A program made the position numbers and the translations under genes. A DNA stretch of 64,000 nucleotides, taken from Notospermus geniculatus. Taxonomy: Eukaryota > Nemertea > Pilidiophora > Heteronemertea > Lineidae. Of the stretch, positions 13,569-24,692 are shown piece by piece. How positions within the stretch are numbered: the first letter of the stretch is position 1; each line of letters opens with the position of its first letter. The DNA is taken from assembly GCA_002633025.1 (NCBI GenBank), contig NMRB01000039.1:241058-305057 (forward strand), written 5' to 3'. Under the pieces are notes generated by a model. That model saw only the letters and a program-made list of their open reading frames with translations, had not been told where the DNA came from and made no database searches.

Positions 13569-13817
13569 TTGGTTCCCATCTCACCGGCAGGATTGCCGAA
13601 AACGCCTGTTGTCCATAATCCGGCACGTCATTGGCCAAAAACAGCTGATGAAAAACACGTTGATTGGTCGTTTCTCATTCAACAAAAGAACAATCAACGT
13701 TTTTTTCAATCAACAACGTGTTTTCATTGGCTGCTTTTCGGCCAATCACGTGATTATTGATGACAGAATCTACCGATCTCGGTATTTATTCCTGCCGGTG
13801 AGATCAGGAACCATTGG
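13569..13817. mobile_element. Foldback MITE, CTCACCGGCAGGA termini
   Basis: TGGTTCCCATCTCACCGGCAGGA on the left is matched by the complement TCCTGCCGGTGAGATCAGGAACCA on the right. Inside, ACACGTTGATTGGTC and the CATTGGCCAA / GGCCAATCACGTG words also pair, so most of the ~250 bp can fold into one hairpin. An open frame crossing it is a by-product. A diverged half-copy occurs at about 61,863-61,955. Confidence 0.65.
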
Positions 13818-13837
13818 TGATGCCTACGTTGGTATCG

Positions 13838-14093
13838 TTAAAGATAATGTATCACGGGTATTTTCGCGGGCCACGAAAATCATTGTTTATTTACATTTTG
13901 TTTGTTTATGTCCAGTCTTTCTTTGTCTTATGAGTAATTTGTTGATGGCATCTCCCTCTAGAAATTCTTTTGATACCAAAAGTTTTAAATTTGATGGGTT
14001 GACATGTCCTAAAAGTCCAAAATAACAAAATGTAAACATCAATGTTTACAAACATTGAATGTAAACAATGAGGTCGTGATACATTATCTTTAA
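13838..14093. mobile_element. TTAA-ended MITE (256 bp), full-length copy
   Basis: It begins TTAAAGATAATGTATCACGG and ends CGTGATACATTATCTTTAA, with TGTAAACAATGA just inside the right terminus, matching the 59-bp copy at 11,143-11,201. It sits 20 bp downstream of the separate foldback element at 13,569-13,817. No transposase is encoded. Confidence 0.7.
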
Positions 14094-14734
14094 CCTCAAC
14101 AATACACCATATTATCTGAGCCCACCCCCACCCCACCCCCACCCCCAAAAAGTTGGCATCAACTGGAGGTTGCGAAAAGATTTTTTTTAAAAACAAATCC
14201 CCGTGCAGATAATACGGCGTGACGTAGTGACTACATGTAAATGACTTTTCATCAAGAACTGATGACACAATATTGTCCTCTCTGCCCAAACTGCACGATC
14301 ACAAGGGCGTTAAAGGAAATTAAAATGTGGACTACCGCAGAGTATTTTTTATATATTTCACATTTATCCATACACGCCAAACTCGCACGAAATTCATATC
14401 AATTATGGTGAAATATGGCCAAGAGATTCTCGTGGCGTTCTCATAATAAATGGGCCCAGTCATTTAAGGGGGTCGCTCTCACTGCTGTCTGAGTGCTGCA
14501 TTTACCTGTATGTTCCCCCGCTTAGATGAAAGATATTACGCCTTGCAATAACGTATTTCACTTTTCCGTACAACGCATCTAATAAAAATGATATATCTTC
14601 GACCACTTGATGAAGAATGACGTGATAATTAAGTAACCCCACTGGAAGATGATATCAAGTTATTTTGTGGCAGCAGTTGATAATATTACAGTAACTAACA
14701 GTTAGATCGCGTAATGTTTGTTTGGTTTCAACGT

Positions 14735-14925
14735 GGAGCGAGGCGCACACAGACAAATAACGCTTAGACGAGGTCTTTTATTCGTCCTTACAAAGCCACA
14801 AGGTAGATAATGCACCACAGCTTTATACTGTCCCATGTGGCAGACGTGACGAGCCAGCCTAGGCTTGACTCGAACCCCGGACCTGCCGCTTGCTAAACGG
14901 ACGTGACACCACTGGGCTCGGCTGG
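14735..14925 (-). repeat. Probable tRNA-derived SINE fragment
   Basis: Read on the minus strand, a GCCCAGTGGTGT word (A-box-like) is followed about 35 bases later by GGGGTTCGAGTCAAG (B-box-like, consensus GGTTCGANNCC). Between them, CCGTTTAGCAAGCGG resembles an anticodon arm. A non-tRNA body follows toward 14,735. The T-arm does not pair well, so this is not a functional tRNA gene. The word CCGTTTAGCAAGC-GCAGG recurs on the minus strand near 34,150-34,170, which supports a dispersed element. Confidence 0.4.
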
Positions 14926-17900
14926 GGGTCTCCTGCTGACTGAAAGAGCAGGAGCTGCACGTTCAGGAAAGTCACAGAATTTCTCCGCGATCTGTTTTGA
15001 AATCTACCCTAACGCATTTTACATTATCACCTGCGTGAGAAATATCAGAGATTTACGACTGGGCCGTATCAGGAAATACCGACGGGACAGAAAAAGCACA
15101 TGTAAAACAACCGCCTCCGTCAGCCAGGTGCAAAGTCGTCAATTCTAAAATGATTCAAAGCTTTCTAATATTATTTCTATAGTAATCAAACGATGGTATC
15201 AGTAATAAAGGACTGAATGTAGCATTGAATCCCACCCGTCATGGTAATTATGTCCTAATTAAGGCTTGCTAATTGGACTCCCTAGGGGGTCATGGTTACG
15301 TGATACTCAAATTATTTTTACTCATTGCAATGAAGAGGATCTATGACATAGACCGATCAATCGATTTGTCGCATCAAAGGTATTTTTGTCAGAATTTAGT
15401 TCTTTCGTAAATACCTTGCTGCGGAAGATGAATATCGTGTACGTTCCTAGACGCTTGAAATTGATCTTTGGCGACAAATTTAGGTGTATCACCTAGATGT
15501 TACGTTGTTTCGCCTTATATGGAGTAAACATCCTTTCCTAGAGGGCAGGTGTAAGAACTTTTAAATCACAACAAAACTTAGTGTTGCAGACGCAAAGAAG
15601 GATCGGTTAAGGGTCTTTTAATCAAATGTAATGAAAAATGGATAACGATCTACTCCCCTGACTCAGAAGTATTGTCAGTGATGGCAACGAATCTTTCAAT
15701 AGTGAAAGTGGATAGCAGATCATTCCCTTCAAGAAAAATCTTCTCCAAACCTCTCGTTATGTCTTTTATCATGCCTTTATGAGGCGCATTTGGTACCAAT
15801 CTTAATTAAACACTAAGGCTGATGTCTTTCCCCAAGAAAGGCAAGGCACACGTTGCCCAGTTACTAAATACACCTGTTGCTCCAATTAAGGAAGTGCGCG
15901 GGTTCAGTTATTTTTGTCCATAATAAACCTTGCCTGGGATCATCTTAATGAAATGCATTTTATCATCAATATCAACATAACTTTTTTCTACTCTCTAAGA
16001 TTCATTCAGTTTGAATGTCAGGTTGCATTAGACTATAACAAGCGAAGGATGATGAAAAGCTCTATTCAATCTTCGTTTCCTCTATATGTCACACAGTAAA
16101 CATGTTTATATCTTTGGAGCCAGGTGTACGTGGCATTCACCGCTTCATATATCACTCGAAATAAAGTGTTAATGATACTCGCTGTTATAGACCTTTCTAA
16201 CAAAGATGGCGATCTAACAGTTCTCACCATATGACGTCAGAAACTTGATACTATTCAATGGCTTCTGGCACGCTAAGTGTATTATATCATGCTTTGACAA
16301 TTAATGGCCACTACGTCATGGGAAGAACTAATAGGCCACCACCTTTGTTGGAAAGGTCTACGGTATCCATATCCACATCAAACCCCTATAGGTCGTCCGA
16401 CATGCAACCATCTCCACTGTGGTCGTTCTGTTGGTTACATCAGTTACGTTACGGGCCTTCAATAGATTGCCAGGAAGCTTCTGTGCCATGGCAAGTTATA
16501 TTCAGGGCTGACAGGTACCACAAGGTACGACTTGGCACCCCTCAATTTTCCCAAACAAAAGATTAGAGCGAATCTATGAAAGGCCCGTAGCTATATATCC
16601 AACAGCAGTATAACTAACGACTTGCTGAACAACCAAGAAACCCTGACTACAATATTTCACAGCTTCAGCAACATTATGAGGAAGATAGTTTGTCGTTACC
16701 GGAGGGAAAAAACTGCTGAACTTGGGGCGATACTTTGACATGTCGTTAAAAAATGTAATATACGTTACAAAGCATTGTAGATGGGTCAAAGGGATACTTG
16801 GAGTCATTTGATGATAAAAGTGCTCAAGGCATGCGAAGCTTGGCTCAGTTGCAATACTCTTAGAAAGTTGGCGTTGGCTGACATAAGTCGAAGTCAAGGA
16901 GACACTTGGAAGTGAAACCATTTTGATATTGGCCTGAGGCAGTGAGAATAAAGCCGCCGCGTCTCGATATTGAGTCCGAAAATGATGGAGATGTGATCTT
17001 AGACATGTTTCGCGCCAAATGTATTATGGATGTATCACACTATTTTGTCAAAAAGATAGATGCCATGCTAATTGTTAGTCTACAAACAGACGTCAATGAA
17101 GGGTTTTCGCAAAACCTCCGAAACGCCAACGTAAATGCCAAACACATCGTTCGATGCCACGAGGAAAGCTCATTCTTTACAGGGTGTCCCCCAAAATGTC
17201 GAAACCAAACCAGGCCAGCTCAGAATCTTGGTTTCCCCGAATCCTGATGGAGGATCTTCTCACATGCCGTCATCTGTGGAGCGTACTCCACCCAAATTCA
17301 CGAACAAATCAAATTACTTGACAAATTCGTATTAGGGGCTGACTATCCTGCACAAAAATGACATTGGTTCTGATTGGCTTGACTGATTTTGATGAAATAA
17401 AGACTGTCTTCATATAAGAAGATCCTCTATCAGGACCGGGAGGACCTCGAATCTGAGGTTGCCTGGCCATTGTATTGGGGACACCTGTATAACCCAGCAG
17501 CCTAAGACATGAGGCCGTATTCTAGAAACTTTCTTTACTCTAAGGTTTAACTTTAGCTATTGTTTGCAGGGCAAAATACAAAAGGTTAAAGTGGACCTTT
17601 GAGTTAAGGAGGCCTCTAGAATACGGTCCTCAGAAAACCCAATGTGGTTAAGCTAGGAAGTCACACTTGCCGCGATATCCGACCTCTTCAGACGTAACAT
17701 GACTTATTTCTCGTACGGTAACTCAAAAGACGAAGACAAACCAAAACTAACCCCGGGGTAATTTCCTCCCTGTAATGATAAACGCTAATATAAACGGACG
17801 CCGGTTGCAGGTGACTACAGGAAATGCACAAGCAAAGGATAGTGAGAAACTCTTTCAAGAACAATGGCACGGTTTTGATAAGAACTGCACGGAGTAAAAG

Positions 17901-18978
17901 GGTGGTTACGATTTTCTGTTGTCCGACTCAGGTCTCTACGGGAAACAATCAAGGGAGGACATAATAATTGGATTAGTTTGTCCGCTGGCTATGCGGCTGA
18001 TTAGTTGAATTGGATGTGGTCGGTCGGGTGGACGTTGCCGATTCTCCCCGCGGAGGCAAAGACGGTGGTGACCGTAGCGTCAGTTTGAGAGTTCGTCACC
18101 TCAAAATCAGATTGATTGATTTCATCTATAAATAGGGCAAAGCAAATTGTGATGTAACGTACATGTAGTTGGAAAATAATGGCCAAGCGGAAACACGCTT
18201 TACCTGACACAACTGTAATTTCTAAATTTATAAGGCCAAATGGGAATCCAACCCGAAGATCTTAGGTGCAGAGCAATTTACTGGACCTTCGCTTCGCGCT
18301 CCTAACGTCCGCTAGAGTGGTCGTGCATGTGTAGATGACAGGAGGACCGCGACAGAGGAACATTTTCTTACAGACCTACCTCACCTGCAGTAGGCCTACA
18401 ATCTTTCTGCAGGCCTTTTGTGATGTACAGACTAGTCCGGATGTCAAGATGGTGAAGGTCCAGTGTAGACTAACCTGCTGTACATTGTCAATTTTTTATT
18501 ACTTTTTATTCTGGATAATGCTTGCTTTACATGTGGGTCTACACATTCGAACCCTAGGCCCTTATTCTGTATTTCAAAAAAATCGTATGAAGAACTTTGC
18601 CGTGTACGGCATTTGTTTGTGAAAACCCTTCTGTGAGTGAAAAAGTTAACGTCATGTTTTTTTATATATGAAGATGGCTCTTNGCAGAGCTTGCGGAACT
18701 GCAAGATCGGTTTTCATCGGTTTTTCAATACAAGCCCCCTGCTTGACAAGGGAAGCTTATAGCGTGAAACCGTGAAATCCAAGATGGCTGCTTGTAAGAC
18801 TGACCTGAAAAGCCTAAGGCCTACAGTAAGTATCCGTGTAGATACTAGTGTAGATTCGGACATCAATTGACCCCCAAGGTGTACATTTATTGGAAGCCTA
18901 CCCTAAGTGGATCGCTTGCAATGGAAACATCTACCACTAATTTCGAACCTTTTTACCTTTGTCGCTCAGACTGAATGA
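14926..18978. other. Intergenic sequence, mostly unassigned
   Basis: No gene is recognised. It contains a foldback at 17,510-17,632, a segment at about 17,116-17,165 that resembles 25,580-25,640 in reversed reading (see findings), and a single N at 18,683 that marks a scaffold join or undetermined base. Confidence 0.45.
17510..17632. repeat. Small foldback element, 18-bp ends
   Basis: TGAGGCCGTATTCTAGAA at the left end is complementary to TTCTAGAATACGGTCCTCA at the right end, apart from one extra base. Inner words (TTAACTTTAGC / GGTTAAAGTGG) pair only loosely. It is non-coding and probably a MITE of about 123 bp. Confidence 0.6.
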
Positions 18979-19311
18979 ATGATACCGATGCCGGTGGCAA
19001 TTTTGGTCGCGCTGGTGTCGCTGATGACAGTATATGGACATAGCCAGAGGTGTCGGTCTAAATCTTTCAGAAAAACAATCATGGTTGTCGTTAAAACAAT
19101 GATTGCTGATATCAAGAAGAGAGGAAGTTGTCCAGCTGGTTGTTCGACAAATGACAGATGGGAAGCCATAAACGTTTCGACTTCTTTATATATTTTTGCC
19201 AGCTGCCTTTCCTGTTCCATTGCGTCAAATAGCCTAGCTAATGCGCCATGTAACCTTGGTCTCTGTGACCTTACAACTGCGATTTTGGTGTACATTCAAG
19301 TGTTCTTTTAG
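18979..19311 (+). CDS. Hypothetical small secreted cysteine-containing protein (weak)
   Basis: A 110-codon ATG-to-stop frame opens with a plausible signal peptide: PVAILVALVSLMTVYG, a hydrophobic core with a small residue near the expected cleavage site. The remainder is basic at first (RCRSKSFRKT) and then contains seven further cysteines, including CPAGC and CLSC. I do not recognise a family. The start context is unremarkable. The opposite strand also has an open frame of the same length, so base composition rather than selection could explain both. No introns are evident. It could be one exon of a larger gene or chance. Confidence 0.22.
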   Translation: MIPMPVAILVALVSLMTVYGHSQRCRSKSFRKTIMVVVKTMIADIKKRGSCPAGCSTNDRWEAINVSTSLYIFASCLSCSIASNSLANAPCNLGLCDLTTAILVYIQVFF

Positions 19312-21868
19312 TACATGTATTTTGTACAAGTTAATTGACAGATAGGGCCTATTTTTACGTTTGCTTTCATGAGCAGAAATTCGGAATCTCCCTCGTGGGT
19401 GACGAAATCGATGTTTAAATCCCACAACCCTGACAAAAATTCGACCTGAATTCCTGTGATGTCTCGGCTAGTATTGCCTCTGACATCTCTAGTCTACCAC
19501 CATCATCGTCATAGCAAGGAATCTGTCAACGACGCCATAAAAGTCGTTGACCTAATCCGCAACGATTTCATGTTTTTCGCTGATTCTACATGTACAGGGT
19601 GTTTAAGAAGAAAGGGCCAACAACATCCTAAGAAGATGCTCTTTTAAGATAAAGCAACATTTCGGGCAACTCATAGAACTTTCTCTTGAGTCAGGGCTAA
19701 AAAAGATCCTCAATTTGGAATTCCCATTTCCTACTTGGCGAGGGCTACTCAGTGAGGGCAGTCAGAACCGTTTTTTTAATTAGCAGAGAAGTTCCATGTA
19801 TTTTAAAAATTAAAGTTTAAATTTTGAGTTTCTCGTCCGATATCAACTACGACGGAGGGTATCATCCGATGTCACACTTTTACCCCAGTCTATCCTGGCT
19901 GGGGGTTAAAGTAGAACTCAGATGAGCTGCTCATTCAGCGCTACAATCTTGGACACATTCACTACCCCCCCCCCCCTCCACGCTCTATTAAGATGATGAA
20001 AACGTTAACTTTAACTACTACGGAAGAGGCGGATTTTGCCGCCACTTTAGAAATGGTTAATGTCTTGTCCGGCACTGAACATGGTAAAAAGATGTCCATT
20101 AATGGAAATTTTTGGTTCTTATCCGACTGCTCCAGTGGAAAATTAAATACATACACGTGTCCATCTCGAGACATATGGGAAAACCTGATTCTTCAACATT
20201 TTTTTCTATCACGTAACAGCATTCTTTAGCAAAACCGCTTCAATATAAAGCAAGGATACTACTCCTGTGCGAGACTTCTTAAAATAACCACCAGGAAGCT
20301 ATTGTGTGGGCTAAACAGTTACATCCCTTTGCTGTTGTCTCACGAAAAAGGAGACTTAACAGCGGATTTTCAGCGTAAGCAGCGTTACCACAGCTCAGCG
20401 ACGGGGAATCCTTAACAGTCCCAATTGTACGGCTTCGTTTTGTTTGTCAACCCTTTGTACTCGGACAAAAACGAACAAAACTCTTTCCTTTGTGGTTACA
20501 CCGCTTGGTTCGAGAACGGAGGTAACGTTGAGACGAAGCTATCGGTTGAGCAGCATGGTAAATGAACCAGTTACATGTATTATTGAAAATCTATTGGGGA
20601 AGTTACAACACTTTTTGATCCAAAACAGACGCATTTTTCAATGACCTTGAAAAAAAAGCGTTCAAATACGGTTACCAAGACAAAGGTTCGAACCCTGGAC
20701 CATGCACTATACACCATTGATATAAAAAGTGAAGGACGGAACGGAATTAAGCCCTAATCGGAGAGCAAAAGTAATGCACACCACGTCCCACTGGTTTCAT
20801 GGTTGGAACTGCATGACGTCATCACAATGATCATCTGATAGCTACTAATAGAGATCACCTCTCAGAATGCTTCTCCTTGCATCATGTATTACGAATGTGC
20901 TAACAAACCAGTGCACTGAGGTTACTATTGTTCTCATTCTCATCTTTACGCACAACATCTGCGCATGCGTGAATCGTCTAATTAGCATCGGACACGATAA
21001 TAACAGCATCCTAATTATTGAGCTCTGGGGTTTGGTTGATTATATCCGGCAATTACTTGGTGTTAGATCTATGTCGGCCTCTTACAAACGAAATGTCAAA
21101 AATGGTTTTAGGTAGAGACATTACATACTTCCCGCGTCGAGTGATATTCAAATTTCGTTTCAACTCTTGCATCGTAATCGTGCCTTTGTGTTATTTTTGT
21201 ACATGGCAGCAGAATTTTGCTCCGTGTTATTGTGGATTTGTCGGATATACATGTTGGCATTTTGATATGCTCGTTACATCGATCGGTTTGGCATGAGAAT
21301 ATTGCAAGTAAAATGTGATGAAGTCCATGGCTGGACTGATGTAGGTCCCTTTAAGGCGTATCAGGAACACTTTTTTGGGACACCATGTACGACATGTTTA
21401 TTCATGACGTCTTACAAAAAATCCGATTGAATTAAAACGAAGAGGGAGATCAAAACAGCATTCAATAATTTCCCGACCAAATTAAAGATGCAACACACGA
21501 ATCGGGTAAATTCAATATTGAAAATCCGCGGCGTATCATCGCAGGAATTGAATTTGAGCTACCCTGTTTATGTAGGAGCGAGTACTTTTAAATTCTTACG
21601 GCATCGCAAAGCATTATGGGAAATGATGCGCGAATGAATTCACGCGCCGGAGAGTGAATTTTTAAGCACCACAAAGTGTTTGATTCAGTGAGTTCTTCAA
21701 AAGTACGCCCCACTGGATTTGTAGAAGTGACACAGAATAAGTGGCACAGAATAAGATGGTAAAATAAGTGATTTCAACGAGAGGAAAGGAAAAAAGCTAG
21801 AAAAGAATCTATGCTAAGAAAAGAAAGCATCTACATGTAGGACAGTTTGGCTCACTTCAGTGCATTAA
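19312..21868. other. Intergenic sequence, no gene recognised
   Basis: Short frames only. A run of C's is near 19,967. GGTTCGAACCCTGG at about 20,685-20,700 looks like an isolated B-box word, but nothing tRNA-like surrounds it. Confidence 0.4.
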
Positions 21869-23279
21869 AGAACGGTCAGATTATCAGCGGGAGTCGACCA
21901 TGAATTACATAAATTTTGTCAACTGGGTGATTATCAATTATGCAAGGTACACATTAATACCAATGAGAAAAACGGACTATTCGAAATGTTCTAAAGTACC
22001 TTTTTGCGCAAAATCTGTTATTTTATTCATTCATCTGCGCCACGTTGATAGATACATGTAGAATTGCCCTCCTACAGTAAAAGGCAGTATCTCCGCTAAG
22101 AATCAGTGGGGCATGGCTGAATGAAGTAATAGCCAATCTCTGCACTATGGTGTACAGAATAGTAAGAGAGGAAGCTGTGACATCAATCAACCGTACGCCC
22201 ACTGATTACCTGTGGACTGAAACATTGCATTTTACCACTTTAGAGCCGAATACTACAGACCTATTAGTAAATCACCAGTCAAATCAATTCCATTCGATAA
22301 TTGATAACGATTTGAAACACTTTTCATCCATTGCTTTAAATGATTGGTCACACTGACGTGCGCCGTTAACCGAGTTGACAGCATGACATGTCTGTTGATA
22401 GTAACTCGAGAGGTGAGTTGGCGGATCGACGACCACCGACAACCACGATCACTTCCCCATTCAACCCAATCCACTTCTTGTTGACCGACGACAGCCTTGA
22501 ATTCACGGCTAATGACGCGGTCAGGATATCGATGGAATCGGGACACGAAGCTGTATTTGCTCTTTGCTACCTGATGCGGATAGCGTTTCTGGATTTTGAA
22601 ACCGAAAACCCGAGGCTAAGGCAAACCTTCGGCCTCGATAAATGAAGCTCCGAAGACTTTGAACGCGGATAAAGTCCCCCTTAAGTCTAAGGGTAGATGT
22701 TGCTCTTGACGACGTTTTCCATAGTTACACACCAATTGTGTGAACAGTATTAGTAAGTAATTCAGATGAATTTACAACTACTACTGAAGACGATACTGTC
22801 TATTGAACCAACATATTGTTACTAACTAATTACAAGAAGGCATCAATTGAAAATTTCATTTTTTCGATTAACCTCCCAACTGAACCCGCCCCCGAATGGG
22901 ATGGTATACGTCAACGAATATTGTAGTCACTTCATTAAGCGATATTCGCCTTGTGAAAGCGACAAGTTAATTTGCACCAGCACCCGATTCCTACTGTATT
23001 CAAATGTCATTAGGCCATGAAGGAAAACAATTAATTACTCGTAATGATTGACTCCTACTTACAACTGACGTGTTAATAACCCAATATGATGATTGATATC
23101 ATCGTTCAATCAGGTCCTTTTTTCGGGGGTTTTCTGATGACGTCTTAGCGTTAACGCGTCATCGGGTGGAAATCAGAGGAATTAGAAAACTTCGATTAGG
23201 TGATTGGATCAGCTTTTCATCACCACTGATTTCATCACTATGGAGTTATTTCTGCTTCAAATAATGAAACGTCCATGTA
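21869..23279. repeat. First copy of a 1.4-kb duplicated segment (unmerged contig end)
   Basis: This segment is repeated directly at 23,281-24,692 with roughly 15-20 single-base differences that I could pick out by eye. It ends exactly at the lone N at 23,280, and the second copy starts immediately after that N. This is the pattern of two contigs whose overlapping ends were placed side by side. Three short open frames inside it (for example 22,147-22,356 and 22,388-22,645 on +, 22,253-22,546 on -) have no recognisable domains and overlap one another on opposite strands. I do not call them genes. Confidence 0.85.
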
Positions 23280-23280
23280 N
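23280..23280. other. Single-N scaffold join
   Basis: One undetermined base separates two near-identical 1.4-kb sequences. It marks a contig join rather than a sequencing ambiguity. Confidence 0.85.
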
Positions 23281-24692
23281 AGAACGGTCAGATTATCAGC
23301 GGGAGTCGACCATGAATTACATAAATTTTGTCAACTGGGTGTTTATCAATTATGCAAGGTACACACTGATACCAATGAGAAAAACGTACTATTCGAAATG
23401 TTCTTAAGTACCTTTTTTGCGCAAAATCTGTTATTTTATTCATTCATCTGCGCCACGTTGATAGATACATGCAGAATTGTCCTCCTACAGTAAAAGGCAG
23501 TATCTCCGCTAAGAATCAGTGGGGCATGGCTGAATGAAGTAATAGCCAATCTCTGCACTGTGGTGTACAGAATAGTAAGAGAGGAAGCTGTGACATCAAT
23601 CAACCGTACGCCCGCTGATTACCTGTGGGCTGAAACATTGCATTTTACCACTTTAGAGCCGAATACTACAGACCTATTAGTAAATCACAAGTCAAATCAA
23701 TTCCATTCGATAATTGATAACGATTTGAGACACTTTTCATCCATTGCTTTAAATGATTGGTCACACTGACGTGCGCCGTTAACCGAGTTGACAGCATGAC
23801 ATGTCTGTTGATAGTAACTCGAGAGGTGAGTTGGCGGATCGACGACCACCGACAACCACGATCACTTCCCCATTCAATCCAATCCACTTCTTGTTGACCG
23901 ACGACAGCCTTGAATTCACGGCTAATGACGCGGTCAGGATATCGATGGAATCGGGACACGAAGGTGTATTTGCTCTTTGCTACCTGATGCGGATAGCGTT
24001 TCTGGATTTTGAAACCGAAAACCCGAGGCTAAGGCAAACCTTCGGCCTCGATAAATGAAGCTCCGAAGACTTTGAACGCGGATAAAGTCCCCCTTAAGTC
24101 TAAGGGTAGATGTTGCTCTTGACGACGTTTTCCATAGTTACACACCAATTGTGTGAACAGTATTAGTAAGTAATTCAGATGAATTTACAACTACTACTGA
24201 AGACGATACTGTCTATTGAACCAACATATTGTTACTAACTAATTACAAGAAGGCATCAATTGAAAATTTCATTTTTTCGATTAACCTCCCAACTGAACCC
24301 GCCCCCGAATGGGATGGTATACGTCAACGAATATTGTAGTCACTTCATTAAGCGATATTCGCCTTGTGAAAGCGACAAGTTAATTTGCACCAGCACCCGA
24401 TTCCTACTGTATTCAAATGTCATTAGGCCATGAAGGAAAACAATTAATTACTCGTAATGATTGACTCCTACTTACAACTGACGTGTTAATAACCCAATAT
24501 GATGATTGATATCATCGTTCAATCAGGTCCTTTTTTCGGGGGTTTTCTCATGACGTCTTAGCGTTAACGCGTCATCGGGTGGAAATCAGAGGAATTAGAA
24601 AACTTCGATTAGGTGATTGGAGCAGCTTTTCATCACCACTGATTTCATCGCTATAGAGTTACTTCTGCTTCAAATAATGAAACGTCCATGTA
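23281..24692. repeat. Second copy of the 1.4-kb duplicated segment
   Basis: It is near-identical to 21,869-23,279. Examples of differences are GGGTGTTTATC versus GGGTGATTATC near the start and TCGCTATAGAG versus TCACTATGGAG near the end. The sequence then continues as unique DNA after TCCATGTA, exactly where the first copy stops. About 1% mismatch suggests the two copies are alleles. Confidence 0.85.

Noticed and set aside
13609-14025. 138-codon frame
   Set aside because: It runs through two foldback MITEs (13,569-13,817 and 13,838-14,093), so it reflects repeat sequence.
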